A stretch of 64,000 nt of DNA from Vibrio vulnificus NBRC 15645 = ATCC 27562. GTDB lineage: Bacteria; Pseudomonadota; Gammaproteobacteria; Enterobacterales; Vibrionaceae. A model generated the notes under the pieces. The model was not told the origin of the DNA, made no database searches, and worked only from the letters and a program-made list of their open reading frames with translations. The DNA lies in NCBI RefSeq assembly GCF_002224265.1, contig NZ_CP012882.1, forward strand, positions 1,240,001 through 1,304,000. The letters run 5' to 3'. Each line of letters opens with the position of its first letter. The first letter of the stretch is position 1. Positions 45,168 through 53,981 of this stretch are shown here, one piece after another. A program made the translations under genes and the position numbers.

Positions 45168-46871
45168 TTAACATTTAGCGAACATATAAGTTCGATAACC
45201 ACCCAGTAAATTGCGGGCTTTATAGCCGTTATTCACCAGTTGTCGATAGGCGACGTTACCGCGCAAGCCAACTTGGCAGTAGATGATGATCTCTTTGTCT
45301 TTTGGTAATTCATCCATTCGTTGGCGAAGTTGGTCCACCGGAATATTCATTGCGCCAGGCAAATAACCGCCTGCTTGCAGCTCACTAGGATTGCGCACAT
45401 CGAGCAGTAGTTGGTCGTCGTTCAGGTGTTCAATCTCATCAAAATGAATCGCTTTTGCGTCGCCTTTGATTAAGTTGTTGGCGACAAATGCCGCTTGGTT
45501 GATGACATCTTTTGCACTGCCGTAAGGAGGCGCATAGGTCAGTTCAAGATGTTGAAGTTGCTCAACCGTCATACCCGCACGTTGAGCGACGGCCATGACA
45601 TCGATACGTTTGTCGACACCGTCTTTTCCGACGGCTTGCGCACCAAAAATTTTGCCAGTTTTCGGATCAAACAACATTTTAAATGACACGATTTCAGCGC
45701 CTGGATAGTAACTCGCATGGCTTGCGGTATGGACGTAGACTTTTTCGTACTCGACACCATCTCGTTTGAGTTGTTTTTCGTTTTTACCTGTGGACGCAAC
45801 GGCCAAATCGAAGATCTTACAAATCGCGGTGCCTTGAGTACCTTGGTAGCGCTCACTGCGGCCAAGCATGTTGTCAGCTGCCATTCGACCTTGACGGTTT
45901 GCCGGGCCAGCTAGGGGAACAAGTGTTTGTTTTCCTGTCACAAAGTCTTTTTCTTCTACTGCATCGCCAACGGCATAGATCGAAGGATCACTGGTTTGCA
46001 TCATGTCGTTGGTGTAGATGCCGCCGAGCTCACCAATTTGTAGGCCTGCTTGCTGAGCCAGTTTGGTTTCTGGACGGACACCAATTGCCATAATCAGAAC
46101 ATCAGTGTTTAACGTATCCCCTGTACTCAGGCTCAGCGCTAAATGGCCAGAAATATGCTGATGTTGGATATCTTCACCCGCATTTTCGCTCGCAACATGA
46201 TCATTGGCGATGTATTCAACGCTGGTTAAAGCAGTACCTAAACGTAAATCGATGCCTTTGGCGCGAATTTCAGCATGCGCAAAACCGGCCATCTCGCGAT
46301 CAACCGGTGTCATCACTTGATCTGCCAATTCGAGTAACGTGGTCTTAATGCCTAATTGATGGAAGGCCTCCATCATTTCTAAGCCGATAAATCCACCCCC
46401 AACCACAGTGGCATGCTCGACGTTATTGGTTTGAATCGTTTGAATGATGCGATCCATATCTGGGATGTTACGCAAAGAATGGGTAAGAGGGTTATCGATA
46501 CCAGGAATCGGTGGCACAACAGGCCCTGCTCCGGGGCTCAATAATAGGAAATCATAACTTTCAGCGTATTCGCTACCATCGATTAAGTTTTTGACGGTGA
46601 CCGTTTTTTCGTGACGATTGATCGCAGTAATCTCGTTCATGACACGTACGTCAACATTAAATCGTGCGAGAAAGCTCTCTGGTGTTTGCAGAAGTAGCTT
46701 GCTGCGTTCTTTGATATCGCCACCAATGTGGTAAGGCAAGCCGCAATTCGCAAAAGAGACAAAAGGACCACGTTCAAACATGATTATCTGTGCATCTTCA
46801 CTCAAACGACGTGCTCTAGCTGCTGCTGAAGCACCACCTGCGACGCCACCAACGATCACGATTTTAGTCAT
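45168..46871 (-). CDS. CoA-disulfide/persulfide reductase with C-terminal rhodanese domain
   Basis: A 567-residue flavoprotein. The FAD domain (IVGGVAGGASAAARARR) carries the active-site Cys43 in SFANCGLPYHIGG, followed by an NAD domain (VVGGGFIGLEMMEAF) and a dimerisation domain. Residues about 470-567 form a rhodanese with catalytic Cys532 (IIYCQVGLRG). This CoADR-Rhd arrangement is known to reduce persulfides and polysulfides, including CoA-persulfide, with NADH. ATG 46871 is used; an in-frame TTG at 46880 is the alternative. Its neighbour is a DUF2892 gene and, divergently, a BigR/YgaV-type repressor, supporting a role in sulfane-sulfur detoxification. Confidence 0.93.
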   Translation of the reverse strand: MTKIVIVGGVAGGASAAARARRLSEDAQIIMFERGPFVSFANCGLPYHIGGDIKERSKLLLQTPESFLARFNVDVRVMNEITAINRHEKTVTVKNLIDGSEYAESYDFLLLSPGAGPVVPPIPGIDNPLTHSLRNIPDMDRIIQTIQTNNVEHATVVGGGFIGLEMMEAFHQLGIKTTLLELADQVMTPVDREMAGFAHAEIRAKGIDLRLGTALTSVEYIANDHVASENAGEDIQHQHISGHLALSLSTGDTLNTDVLIMAIGVRPETKLAQQAGLQIGELGGIYTNDMMQTSDPSIYAVGDAVEEKDFVTGKQTLVPLAGPANRQGRMAADNMLGRSERYQGTQGTAICKIFDLAVASTGKNEKQLKRDGVEYEKVYVHTASHASYYPGAEIVSFKMLFDPKTGKIFGAQAVGKDGVDKRIDVMAVAQRAGMTVEQLQHLELTYAPPYGSAKDVINQAAFVANNLIKGDAKAIHFDEIEHLNDDQLLLDVRNPSELQAGGYLPGAMNIPVDQLRQRMDELPKDKEIIIYCQVGLRGNVAYRQLVNNGYKARNLLGGYRTYMFAKC

Positions 46872-46956
46872 AATATTCAACCTCTGATTTTAGGATTGGA
46901 CCGAATTGTAGAGCGAAAAGGCAAACAACTCTGACAACTCGGTCAAATAAAACGAA

Positions 46957-47142
46957 TTACTTAAGGCCGAGCTTTTTAAGGAAAAAGACGGCTGGGCAAA
47001 AGCCCGTAAAGGCACTTTGAATCAAATTCAGGCCTACAAATACGGTCAACCAAACAAAATTTTCGTGAACGTATTGGGTAAGAACTAGAGATAGCAACAC
47101 CATGCTACCGGCCAAAATGCGAACTCCGTTTTCAATCGTCAT
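46957..47142 (-). CDS. DUF2892 small membrane protein (YgaP transmembrane-domain type)
   Basis: A 61-residue protein with two hydrophobic helices (VRILAGSMVLLSLVLTQYVH and FVWLTVFVGLNLIQSAFTGF) and the conserved C-terminal GFCPAVFFLKKLG. In E. coli YgaP, this domain is fused to a rhodanese; here it is separate and the rhodanese is fused to the adjacent flavoprotein. ATG 47142 with AAGAG upstream is chosen over GTG 47151. It is first in the leftward transcript, followed after about 85 bases by the flavoprotein gene. Confidence 0.9.
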   Translation of the reverse strand: MTIENGVRILAGSMVLLSLVLTQYVHENFVWLTVFVGLNLIQSAFTGFCPAVFFLKKLGLK

Positions 47143-47186
47143 AACAAGCACTCTTCGTTGTTGATAGGCATACCATACATAAGTAA

Positions 47187-47202
47187 ATTAGAAATGTCTA
47201 AT
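47187..47202. promoter_or_regulatory. Operator half of the divergent sulfur locus (inverted repeat 1)
   Basis: ATTAGA-AATG-TCTAAT: perfect 6-base arms. It lies within a possible leftward promoter (on the minus strand TTAGAC, 18 bases, TATGGT). The same TCTAA/TTAGA half-sites recur at 47212-47216 and 47227-47237. Confidence 0.65.
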
Positions 47203-47226
47203 AAAAATAAATCTAAATACAATAAA

Positions 47227-47237
47227 TCTAAATTAGA
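47227..47237. promoter_or_regulatory. Operator of the divergent sulfur locus (inverted repeat 2)
   Basis: TCTAA-A-TTAGA, immediately before the -35 element of the rightward promoter. Part of an ATAAATCTAAAT direct repeat (47207-47218 approximately, and 47223-47233). Likely bound by the adjacent ArsR-type repressor. Confidence 0.65.
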
Positions 47238-47238
47238 G

Positions 47239-47266
47239 TTGACTAATGTTTGTGTTTGCGTAAGAT
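47239..47266 (+). promoter_or_regulatory. Rightward promoter of the repressor-transporter-RND operon
   Basis: TTGACT (47239-47244), 16 bases, TAAGAT (47261-47266), 29 bases before the repressor ATG. Inverted repeat 2 abuts its -35 box. Confidence 0.6.
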
Positions 47267-47294
47267 TTAAACCAACGCAGGGGAGGTGGTTGTG

Positions 47295-47606
47295 ATGAGC
47301 AATGACAAAGTAATTGATTTAGAGCAGATGAGAGAGAGCGCGGAAAGCGTTTCTGAGCTGTTAAAAATAGTCGCGCATCCTGAGCGATTGATGGTGTTGT
47401 GCCAGCTAACAAAAGGTGAAATCGGTGTTGGTGAGCTTCAACAAAGCTCAACCTTGAGCCAATCCGCGTTTTCACAGCATCTCACCGTCTTACGGAAACA
47501 TGGTTTAGTTAAAGCGCGCAAAGCGTCTCAGCAAGTTTTTTATTCTTTAGCTGATCCCCGAATTGAAAAGCTGATCGGCAGTTTACAGTTTATTTTTTGT
47601 TCCTAA
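47295..47606 (+). CDS. ArsR-family repressor of the BigR/SqrR/YgaV persulfide-sensing type
   Basis: A 103-residue winged-helix protein. The recognition helix region is TLSQSAFSQHLTVLRKHGLV. Two cysteines, Cys36 (RLMVLCQLTKGE) and Cys102 (FIFCS at the extreme C terminus), sit where BigR, SqrR and YgaV carry their redox pair; oxidation by persulfide links them and releases DNA. ATG 47295 has GGGGAGG upstream. It faces a leftward sulfane-sulfur reductase unit and leads a rightward unit of two transporters and an RND pump, with TCTAA/TTAGA repeats between. It probably represses both units and itself. Confidence 0.88.
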   Translation: MSNDKVIDLEQMRESAESVSELLKIVAHPERLMVLCQLTKGEIGVGELQQSSTLSQSAFSQHLTVLRKHGLVKARKASQQVFYSLADPRIEKLIGSLQFIFCS

Positions 47607-47621
47607 TTTTGCGAGGAAGAT

Positions 47622-48044
47622 ATGACGTTTGTAGTACCTTGGGAGTCGTTGGCAGGAGGCATTTTACTTGGCATTTCTGCCTTAACCATGTTGTTGGTCA
47701 ACGGCAAAGTGGCAGGGATTAGCGGTATTTTGACGGGATTACTCACCCCTAAATCGAGAGATTTTGCGTGGCGTTTGATGTTCGTTATCGGCATGGTGAG
47801 TGGTGGTGTTTTGGCCGTGACTTTCGGTGCGGCGAGCGCATCGGTCGCGTTACCCACATCAGGCGTATTAATCGCTGCAGCTGGGTTGTTAGTGGGCATC
47901 GGCACACGTTTAGGAAATGGATGCACTAGTGGTCACGGGATCTGTGGCATTGGCCGTTTATCAAAACGCTCTATCGTCGCAACGGCGATTTTTATGGCGG
48001 TAGCTGCCATGACGGTTTTTGTTCGACTTCACTGGATTTCTTAA
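47622..48044 (+). CDS. YeeE/YedE-family membrane protein, first half (PmpA-like)
   Basis: A 140-residue membrane protein with about four helices and the sulfur-transport signature GTRLGNGCTSGHGICGIGRL, containing the conserved cysteine in GNGCTSGHG. Full-length TsuA/YeeE transports thiosulfate; short paired versions like this one and the next gene are common in BigR-controlled operons. It begins 15 bases after the repressor gene. Confidence 0.9.
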   Translation: MTFVVPWESLAGGILLGISALTMLLVNGKVAGISGILTGLLTPKSRDFAWRLMFVIGMVSGGVLAVTFGAASASVALPTSGVLIAAAGLLVGIGTRLGNGCTSGHGICGIGRLSKRSIVATAIFMAVAAMTVFVRLHWIS

Positions 48045-48052
48045 GCTAGGGC

Positions 48053-48520
48053 ATGAATAAAATGAATAATTTTGTCTTTCGATTGACGTCATTGATGGCG
48101 GGTATTTTGTTTGGTTTGGGGATGGCGATTTCAGGCATGACGGACCCCAATAAAGTGATTGGTTTTCTCGATATCGCAGGTCAATGGGACCCAAGCCTCA
48201 TGTTTGTGATGGGCGGTGCATTGGCGGTGTTCATGCCAGGTTACTTCTTGCTAATACGCAAACAACAGAAACCGCTCAATGCCGAGGCATTTTGCTTAGC
48301 CAGTCAGCAAACTATCGATAAACGTTTGGTCGCGGGCGCAACGATCTTTGGTATTGGTTGGGGCTTGGCTGGAATTTGCCCTGGCCCTGCTGTGGCAAGT
48401 TTGGGGCTTGGTAACATTCAAATTGTGCTTTTCTTTGCCGCCATGATGGTCGGATTAGGTGTTACCAACTTACTGATTTGTTTAAAAAATGCGCGAGAAG
48501 TCAAAACAGAACTTGCATAA
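48053..48520 (+). CDS. YeeE/YedE-family membrane protein, second half (PmpB-like)
   Basis: A 155-residue membrane protein with helices near 8-25, 42-60, 90-112 and 118-140 and the signature GWGLAGICPGPAVASLGLG, with conserved Cys. It starts 8 bases after the PmpA-like gene and probably forms a two-subunit sulfur-compound transporter with it. The RND adaptor gene follows after about 38 bases, with no terminator between. Confidence 0.9.
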   Translation: MNKMNNFVFRLTSLMAGILFGLGMAISGMTDPNKVIGFLDIAGQWDPSLMFVMGGALAVFMPGYFLLIRKQQKPLNAEAFCLASQQTIDKRLVAGATIFGIGWGLAGICPGPAVASLGLGNIQIVLFFAAMMVGLGVTNLLICLKNAREVKTELA

Positions 48521-48558
48521 CAAGACTATGCTGGAGTAAAGATCAAGGGAGATTATCT

Positions 48559-49563
48559 ATGCAATGGTTTAAACACTCAGCACTCGCAATGGGATTGCTT
48601 TCTGCTGTGCCTGCGATGGCGCACGCCGAAACCTACATCACTGAACTGAAGACTGTCGAGCAATTCGTTGTCTTTGATGGCGTTGTCCAGCCCGTCAATC
48701 AAGGTACTGTCGCAGCGCAAACGTCGGGTACAGTCGTGGCGTTAAATGTGGATGTAAACGACTTCGTCAAGCAAGGTACGGTGTTGCTGGAAATCAGTGC
48801 GGTGCAGCAGTCGGCGGCGCTTGATTCTGCTTTAGCTCAGTTGGCGAGTGCCAAAGCGCAAAATACGGAAGCTCAAGCTCAAGTAAAGCGCTTTCGCCAG
48901 TTGATGCCAAAAGGCGCCATCTCCCAAGATCAAATGGATGCAGCGGAATCTCGTGCCAGAAGTAGTGCGGCTGCGGTCAAATCTGCAGAAGCCGCCGTTG
49001 CGCAAGCGAAAGAATCTCTCGGTTACACAAGTGTCACTGCTCCTTATGATGGCGTCGTGACTAAGCGCTTTGTTGAGTTAGGTGAAACGGTGGCTCCGGG
49101 CATGCCTTTACTCAGTGGGTTCTCGTTACAACAACTGCGTGTCGAAACGCAGATCCCGCAGAATTATCGCGCTTATGTTAAAGAACCGACTCAGTTTGTG
49201 ATTGATAACGGGGCTGGTGAACAGGTTTCACCGCGCTCTTTCAATCTTTTCCAATACGCAGACTCGGCTTCTCATAGCTTTCCAATTCGCTTAAACCTAC
49301 CGGAAAATCAGGCAAATTTCGTTCCTGGCTCTTGGGTTAAAACTCGTTTTACTTATGGGCAAAGAGCCCTCTTGTTAGTGCCTAAGCAAGCGGTGATCCG
49401 TCGCGCAGAACTGAGTGTGGTCTATCGGCTTGATGACAACAATAAACCCATCTTGAATCCGATTCGTTTAGGACAAGAGTTTGAGGATAGCTATGAAGTG
49501 CTTTCCGGCCTAGAAATCGGTGATCGAATTACCACGGATCTCATCAACGTCAAAGGTGAATAG
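48559..49563 (+). CDS. RND efflux periplasmic adaptor (membrane fusion protein)
   Basis: A 334-residue exported adaptor. Signal peptide (MQWFKHSALAMGLLSAVPAMAHA), barrel-sandwich lipoyl half-motifs (GTVAAQTSGTVVALNVDVND and YTSVTAPYDGVVTKRFVELGE) either side of an alpha-hairpin coiled coil (about 95-165), then beta-barrel and membrane-proximal domains. There is no lipobox, unlike AcrA. ATG 48559 has AAGGGAG upstream; the open frame further upstream overlaps the PmpB-like gene and is not used. It ends 1 base before the pump gene. Confidence 0.92.
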   Translation: MQWFKHSALAMGLLSAVPAMAHAETYITELKTVEQFVVFDGVVQPVNQGTVAAQTSGTVVALNVDVNDFVKQGTVLLEISAVQQSAALDSALAQLASAKAQNTEAQAQVKRFRQLMPKGAISQDQMDAAESRARSSAAAVKSAEAAVAQAKESLGYTSVTAPYDGVVTKRFVELGETVAPGMPLLSGFSLQQLRVETQIPQNYRAYVKEPTQFVIDNGAGEQVSPRSFNLFQYADSASHSFPIRLNLPENQANFVPGSWVKTRFTYGQRALLLVPKQAVIRRAELSVVYRLDDNNKPILNPIRLGQEFEDSYEVLSGLEIGDRITTDLINVKGE

Positions 49564-49564
49564 T

Positions 49565-52500
49565 ATGGATACACGACTCGGAATTTCGGGTCGCATTGCC
49601 GCGGCCTTTCAACATTCAGCCATGACACCTTTGCTCGCTTTGGTGGGGCTATTGATGGGGTTATTTGCTGTAATCGTTACACCCAAAGAGGAAGAACCAC
49701 AAATAGATGTGACTTTTGCTGACGTGTATATCCCGTTTCCGGGCGCATCTCCTCAAGAAGTGGCCAGTTTGGTGACGACGCCTGTAGAGCAGGTGATCTC
49801 TGAAATTCAAGGCATCGATAAGATCTACTCCTTTTCTCAGCCTGATGGTGCGATGATCGTGGCGATCTTTGATGTTGGGGTCACGCGTAATGATGCCGTT
49901 GTGCGCATCTACAACAAACTCTATTCAAACAAAGACTGGATGCCACAAGGTGTTGGTGTCGGCGAGCCCGTGATAAAACCTCGCGGCATCGAGGATGTGC
50001 CCATTGTCACTGTGACCTTGTCTGATAAATCAGGGCATTATACTGGCCAACAACTCACGCAAATTGCTCACGGGCTTGAAACAGAGTTGAAAAGAATTGA
50101 CGGAACTCGCGATATCTACACTGTGGGCGCGCATTCCACTATTGTGGATGTGCGTCTAGACCCTGTAAAAATGAACGCTTACGGCATTAGTATTAGTCAA
50201 CTAAACCAAGTGTTGCCATCAGCGAATCGCCGCTCATCGATGTTGAGTTTAACTCATGATAATCAGCAAGTACCGTTACAGATTGGTGAGTTTCTCACTC
50301 ATGTTGACCAGATCAAGCAACTGGTGGTGGGTGTGGCGAATGGTGCGCCAGTCTATTTCTCGGATATTGCTGATGTTGAACTTGGGGTAAACACGCCAAC
50401 GCAAAATGTGTGGGCCAGTGATAAGCAGGGCCTTTACCCAGCCGTGACTTTGGCGATCGCGAAAAAGGGCGGTGAGAATGCGGTTGATGTCGCGCAAACG
50501 ATAGAAGATCGCCTAGAGGTCTTAAAAAATCAGTTGATTCCGCATGACGTTGATATCGCCATCACACGTGATTACGGAAAAACCGCAGCGGATAAAAGCA
50601 ACACGCTGATAGGCAAACTCGCTTTTGCAACTACGGCCGTGGTGTTGTTGGTGCTGCTGACGATGGGGTGGCGTGAGGCTCTGGTTGTGGGTATTGCCAT
50701 CGTTGTGACCTTAATGATCACTCTCTTTGCCTCTTGGGCTTGGGGATTTACACTCAATCGCGTCTCTTTATTTGCCCTGATCTTCTCCATCGGCATTCTT
50801 GTGGATGACGCCATTGTGGTGGTTGAAAATATTCACCGTCATATGTCGATGGGTAAGAAAAAACTGGCAGAGCTAATCCCTGTAGCAGTGGACGAAGTGG
50901 GTGGGCCAACGATACTGGCAACACTAACAGTTATCGCTGCGTTGCTGCCGATGGCGTTCGTTTCTGGCCTAATGGGGCCCTACATGAGCCCAATTCCGAT
51001 TAATGCTTCAATGGGGATGCTCATTTCGTTAGCCGTGGCTTTTGTGGTTTCTCCTTGGCTGTCGGGTAAGTTGCTAAAGTCAGGACAACACGAAGAGTCA
51101 CACAAAGCCGATTCTATCTTCCATAAAATCATGTCGCCGTTTATTACCGCCAGATCGCAAGGGCGCAATCGCTTCTTGTTATTACTCGGTATTGTTGGGC
51201 TAATTGCTGCATCGGTGGCGTTGCCAGTGATGCAGGCGGTGGTGTTGAAAATGCTGCCTTTTGACAATAAGTCTGAGTTCCAAGTGGTGCTCGACATGCC
51301 AGAAGGGAGTTCACTTGAAAAGACTCAGAGAGTGCTTTTTGAAATGGCACAATCGCTTAACGAAGTGCCAGAGGTGAGTGACTATCAGATTTACGTCGGT
51401 AGCGCTGCGCCAATCAACTTTAACGGTTTGGTTCGCCACTACTTCTTACGCAATCAAGCTCATCAGGGGGATATCCAAGTGAATTTGTTGGATCGTCGTG
51501 AGCGAGAGAGAGACAGCCACGAGATTGCCAGTTCGGTACGCCCGATGCTTAACCAGATTGCCAGCCAGTTTGGCGGCAAAGTCAAAGTAGTGGAAGTACC
51601 GCCGGGGCCACCCGTTTGGTCGCCAATTTTGGCTGAGGTGTATGCGCCTACCGCCGAATTGCGCGCCGAGGCAGCGCGCCAAGTCAGAGACATTTTCAGA
51701 GAAACGCAAGATATCGTCGATGTCGATATGTACTTGCCTGAGATTCACCAAAAATGGCAAGTGGTGATCGACCGAAGTAAATCAGCCAATCTAATGGTGC
51801 CCTACAGTGACATCGTTGATGCTTTGGCGACGGCAGTGGGTGGTAAGCCAGTCACTTATTTGCACGCTGAACACAGCAAGTATCCAATCCCCGTGATGAT
51901 TCAAGCAAATGAAAGTGCGAAAGTGCGCCTGGAGCAAGTGTTAAACATGCAGGTCGTCAGTCAAACGGGCAACCGATACCCATTGTCTGAGCTCGTGAGC
52001 ATTCGTCAAACTAAGATGGAAGACTATATTGTGCACAAAAACCTTGTGCCTATGGTCATGGTGGTGGCGGATATGACTGGGGAAACGGACAGTCCGCTCT
52101 ACGGTATGGCGGCTTTATCAGGAACCTTGTCTGAGCGTATGCCGCTAGAGCAATACTTCATTCATCAGCCAGATGGCCTTCAGGGGATTTCCATCATGTG
52201 GGATGGCGAGTGGACCATCACTTATGAAACGTTCCGTGATATGGGGATCGCTTACGCTGTGGGCATGGTGCTTATCTACTTGCTGGTGGTGGCGCAGTTT
52301 AAATCCTATTTAGTGCCATTGATCATCATGGCACCCATTCCACTGACCATTATTGGTGTGATGCCAGGGCATGCTTTGTTGGGCGCGCAATTTACCGCAA
52401 CCTCGATGATCGGCATGATTGCGCTTGCAGGGATTATCGTGCGAAATTCCATTTTGCTGGTGGATTTTATTAACCAGCAAGTGGAAGAAGGGGTTGAGTT

Positions 52501-52714
52501 TGCGGAAGCGGTAATGCAATCAGCAGCGGTTAGGGCAAAACCGATTATGCTTACCGCGTTGGCTGCGATGATTGGAGCAGTGTTTATCCTTGATGATCCC
52601 ATTTTTAATGGTCTGGCAATCAGCTTAATCTTTGGTATCTTCGTCTCGACGATTCTTACCTTGATAGTGATTCCTGTGCTCTATTACGCGGCAATGAAAA
52701 AGCGCTTTGTCTAG
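49565..52714 (+). CDS. RND-family inner-membrane efflux pump
   Basis: A 1049-residue AcrB/MexB-type permease with the twelve-helix, two-large-loop layout. Motifs: N-terminal VGLLMGLFAVIVTPKEEEP, porter region FPGASPQEVASLVTTPVEQ, TM4 GILVDDAIVVVENIHRHM (Asp pair of the proton relay), and the second-half TM motif IALAGIIVRNSILLVDF. Substrate class cannot be read reliably, but the PKEEEPQI segment occurs in non-AcrB hydrophobic-and-amphiphilic groups. No outer-membrane channel gene follows, so it likely uses an unlinked TolC. Transcriptional linkage with a persulfide repressor is unusual. Confidence 0.93.
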   Translation: MDTRLGISGRIAAAFQHSAMTPLLALVGLLMGLFAVIVTPKEEEPQIDVTFADVYIPFPGASPQEVASLVTTPVEQVISEIQGIDKIYSFSQPDGAMIVAIFDVGVTRNDAVVRIYNKLYSNKDWMPQGVGVGEPVIKPRGIEDVPIVTVTLSDKSGHYTGQQLTQIAHGLETELKRIDGTRDIYTVGAHSTIVDVRLDPVKMNAYGISISQLNQVLPSANRRSSMLSLTHDNQQVPLQIGEFLTHVDQIKQLVVGVANGAPVYFSDIADVELGVNTPTQNVWASDKQGLYPAVTLAIAKKGGENAVDVAQTIEDRLEVLKNQLIPHDVDIAITRDYGKTAADKSNTLIGKLAFATTAVVLLVLLTMGWREALVVGIAIVVTLMITLFASWAWGFTLNRVSLFALIFSIGILVDDAIVVVENIHRHMSMGKKKLAELIPVAVDEVGGPTILATLTVIAALLPMAFVSGLMGPYMSPIPINASMGMLISLAVAFVVSPWLSGKLLKSGQHEESHKADSIFHKIMSPFITARSQGRNRFLLLLGIVGLIAASVALPVMQAVVLKMLPFDNKSEFQVVLDMPEGSSLEKTQRVLFEMAQSLNEVPEVSDYQIYVGSAAPINFNGLVRHYFLRNQAHQGDIQVNLLDRRERERDSHEIASSVRPMLNQIASQFGGKVKVVEVPPGPPVWSPILAEVYAPTAELRAEAARQVRDIFRETQDIVDVDMYLPEIHQKWQVVIDRSKSANLMVPYSDIVDALATAVGGKPVTYLHAEHSKYPIPVMIQANESAKVRLEQVLNMQVVSQTGNRYPLSELVSIRQTKMEDYIVHKNLVPMVMVVADMTGETDSPLYGMAALSGTLSERMPLEQYFIHQPDGLQGISIMWDGEWTITYETFRDMGIAYAVGMVLIYLLVVAQFKSYLVPLIIMAPIPLTIIGVMPGHALLGAQFTATSMIGMIALAGIIVRNSILLVDFINQQVEEGVEFAEAVMQSAAVRAKPIMLTALAAMIGAVFILDDPIFNGLAISLIFGIFVSTILTLIVIPVLYYAAMKKRFV

Positions 52715-52775
52715 GCATTGGCGTGCGAACAAATCTCACCATTGAAGTGCAACAGACCTAAGTAACCAATTAACA

Positions 52776-52795
52776 AGAGCCCCGACGTAGGGGCT
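52776..52795 (+). terminator. Hairpin after the RND operon
   Basis: GAGCCCC-GACGTA-GGGGCTC (arms 7 bases), 60 bases after the stop; the T tract is interrupted, so it is a moderate terminator. Confidence 0.6.
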
Positions 52796-52805
52796 CGTAT
52801 CTATA

Positions 52806-52868
52806 TTTTAAATTTCTTTATTTCTAATTTCTTTAACTCTAAATTTTTCTCTATTTCTTTCTCTTGCT
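52806..52868. repeat. Pyrimidine-rich low-complexity tract with short imperfect repeats
   Basis: On the plus strand almost entirely T, C and A, with ATTTCTTT recurring three times (minus strand AAAGAAAT). It lies just downstream of the secreted nuclease gene and does not encode anything recognisable. Confidence 0.7.
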
Positions 52869-52883
52869 TATCATGACGATGCG

Positions 52884-53777
52884 TTAAGGTAAGGTCACTG
52901 TGGTTGAGACCGGGCAGTGATCGCTCAATTGATACTCCAACACATCGTTGCTGGTAAACAACCTCTGCTCTCCTTGTGAGGCACTTAAACCTTCGCTGAT
53001 GATGATGTGGTCAATAAGTGAACGAAAAGAATGAACCTTATTGGGGTGTTTTTTGGAGCGAACCTTACAGTTTGCTTTGGTGTCTTCCGTCAACAAATGA
53101 ATTTTGCCGGCACTGGTGAGTTCATTCATCAGCCAGTCATTACGATAAGCAAGGTTATGGTTGAAGTCTCCAAGCACAAGATAGGTTTGCTTGTTGTTAT
53201 GCCTTTGGCTAATCCATTGGCCAAGTGCTTGGCTTTCAAGTCGGAGTGTTCGACAAGCATCATTGCCTTTATACGCTCCGCTACACCCCGCCTTGAGGTG
53301 AACGTTTAACACATGCACCTCATTTGAAGCGTTACCAATAATGACGTATGAGGCAAAGCGCAGCTTACTGTTGCCTTTGTTGAGTTGGATGTCACCGACG
53401 TCGCGAAAAGGAATGCCTTTCTTGATGGCAAATCCTGTGTATTGATTGATGTCATCGAATTGAAAACGCTGATAGCGCGGATTAGAGCGATCCGAAAACA
53501 GGATCTGATAGTTGGTTCCGACGACTTTTTTAATCGCGGCCAAGTCATTGACCTCCTGAAAGGCCAAAACATCGCTGTTGGTTTTTTGGAAGTACATTGC
53601 CAATTTGGCAAAATCCTCGTCATTACGGTGACTTTCTTTGACTCGTGCTGAAGCTGTGGACGAAAGCCATTCCATGTTCCAACTGGTGAACGTGATTGGT
53701 TGAGCGGCCAAAAGGGGCGTTGGCAAGAGTAAATAAACCAAGCCGGTGAAAAAGAGACCAAGCGCGTGCTTCAGCAT
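52884..53777 (-). CDS. Secreted endonuclease/exonuclease/phosphatase-family protein
   Basis: A 297-residue exported protein (signal LGLFFTGLVYLLLPTPLLA). The EEP-fold motifs are all present: FTSWNMEWL, VLAFQEV (metal-binding Glu), LNVHLKAGC, LVLGDFNHN, SLIDHIIIS and QLSDHCPVSTTV (catalytic His). This fold includes DNases, phosphodiesterases and sphingomyelinases. The general EEP motifs do not identify the substrate; an extracellular nuclease or phosphatase is most likely. Monocistronic. Confidence 0.9.
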   Translation of the reverse strand: MLKHALGLFFTGLVYLLLPTPLLAAQPITFTSWNMEWLSSTASARVKESHRNDEDFAKLAMYFQKTNSDVLAFQEVNDLAAIKKVVGTNYQILFSDRSNPRYQRFQFDDINQYTGFAIKKGIPFRDVGDIQLNKGNSKLRFASYVIIGNASNEVHVLNVHLKAGCSGAYKGNDACRTLRLESQALGQWISQRHNNKQTYLVLGDFNHNLAYRNDWLMNELTSAGKIHLLTEDTKANCKVRSKKHPNKVHSFRSLIDHIIISEGLSASQGEQRLFTSNDVLEYQLSDHCPVSTTVTLP

Positions 53778-53909
53778 AAGTAAATATTCCCTGTGTTTTT
53801 AGGCAGCCTTTATCATACAAGACCTTCAAAAATTTCAAGTAGAAATCGCCACATTTTTGCAATTTTCATGGTTTTCTTTATATCTGAGATCTCAGCCAAT
53901 AAGATCGAT

Positions 53910-53923
53910 TTGATCTTAATCCA
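53910..53923. promoter_or_regulatory. Second, weaker FNR-type site before nrdD
   Basis: TTGAT-CTTA-ATCCA, one mismatch from consensus, 27 bases upstream of the perfect site. Confidence 0.45.
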
Positions 53924-53936
53924 TCATCTTATTTTG

Positions 53937-53950
53937 TTGATCGAAATCAA
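53937..53950. promoter_or_regulatory. Perfect FNR site before nrdD
   Basis: TTGAT-CGAA-ATCAA matches TTGATNNNNATCAA exactly. It lies 124 bases before the nrdD start and should activate the operon without oxygen. Confidence 0.85.
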
Positions 53951-53981
53951 TACTTTTGCCTAGTGCTTTTCGTTTAATACG

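Noticed and set aside
44918..45202. 94-residue minus-strand open frame
   Set aside because: Overlaps the flavoprotein gene end and its terminator; AT-rich random-looking translation.
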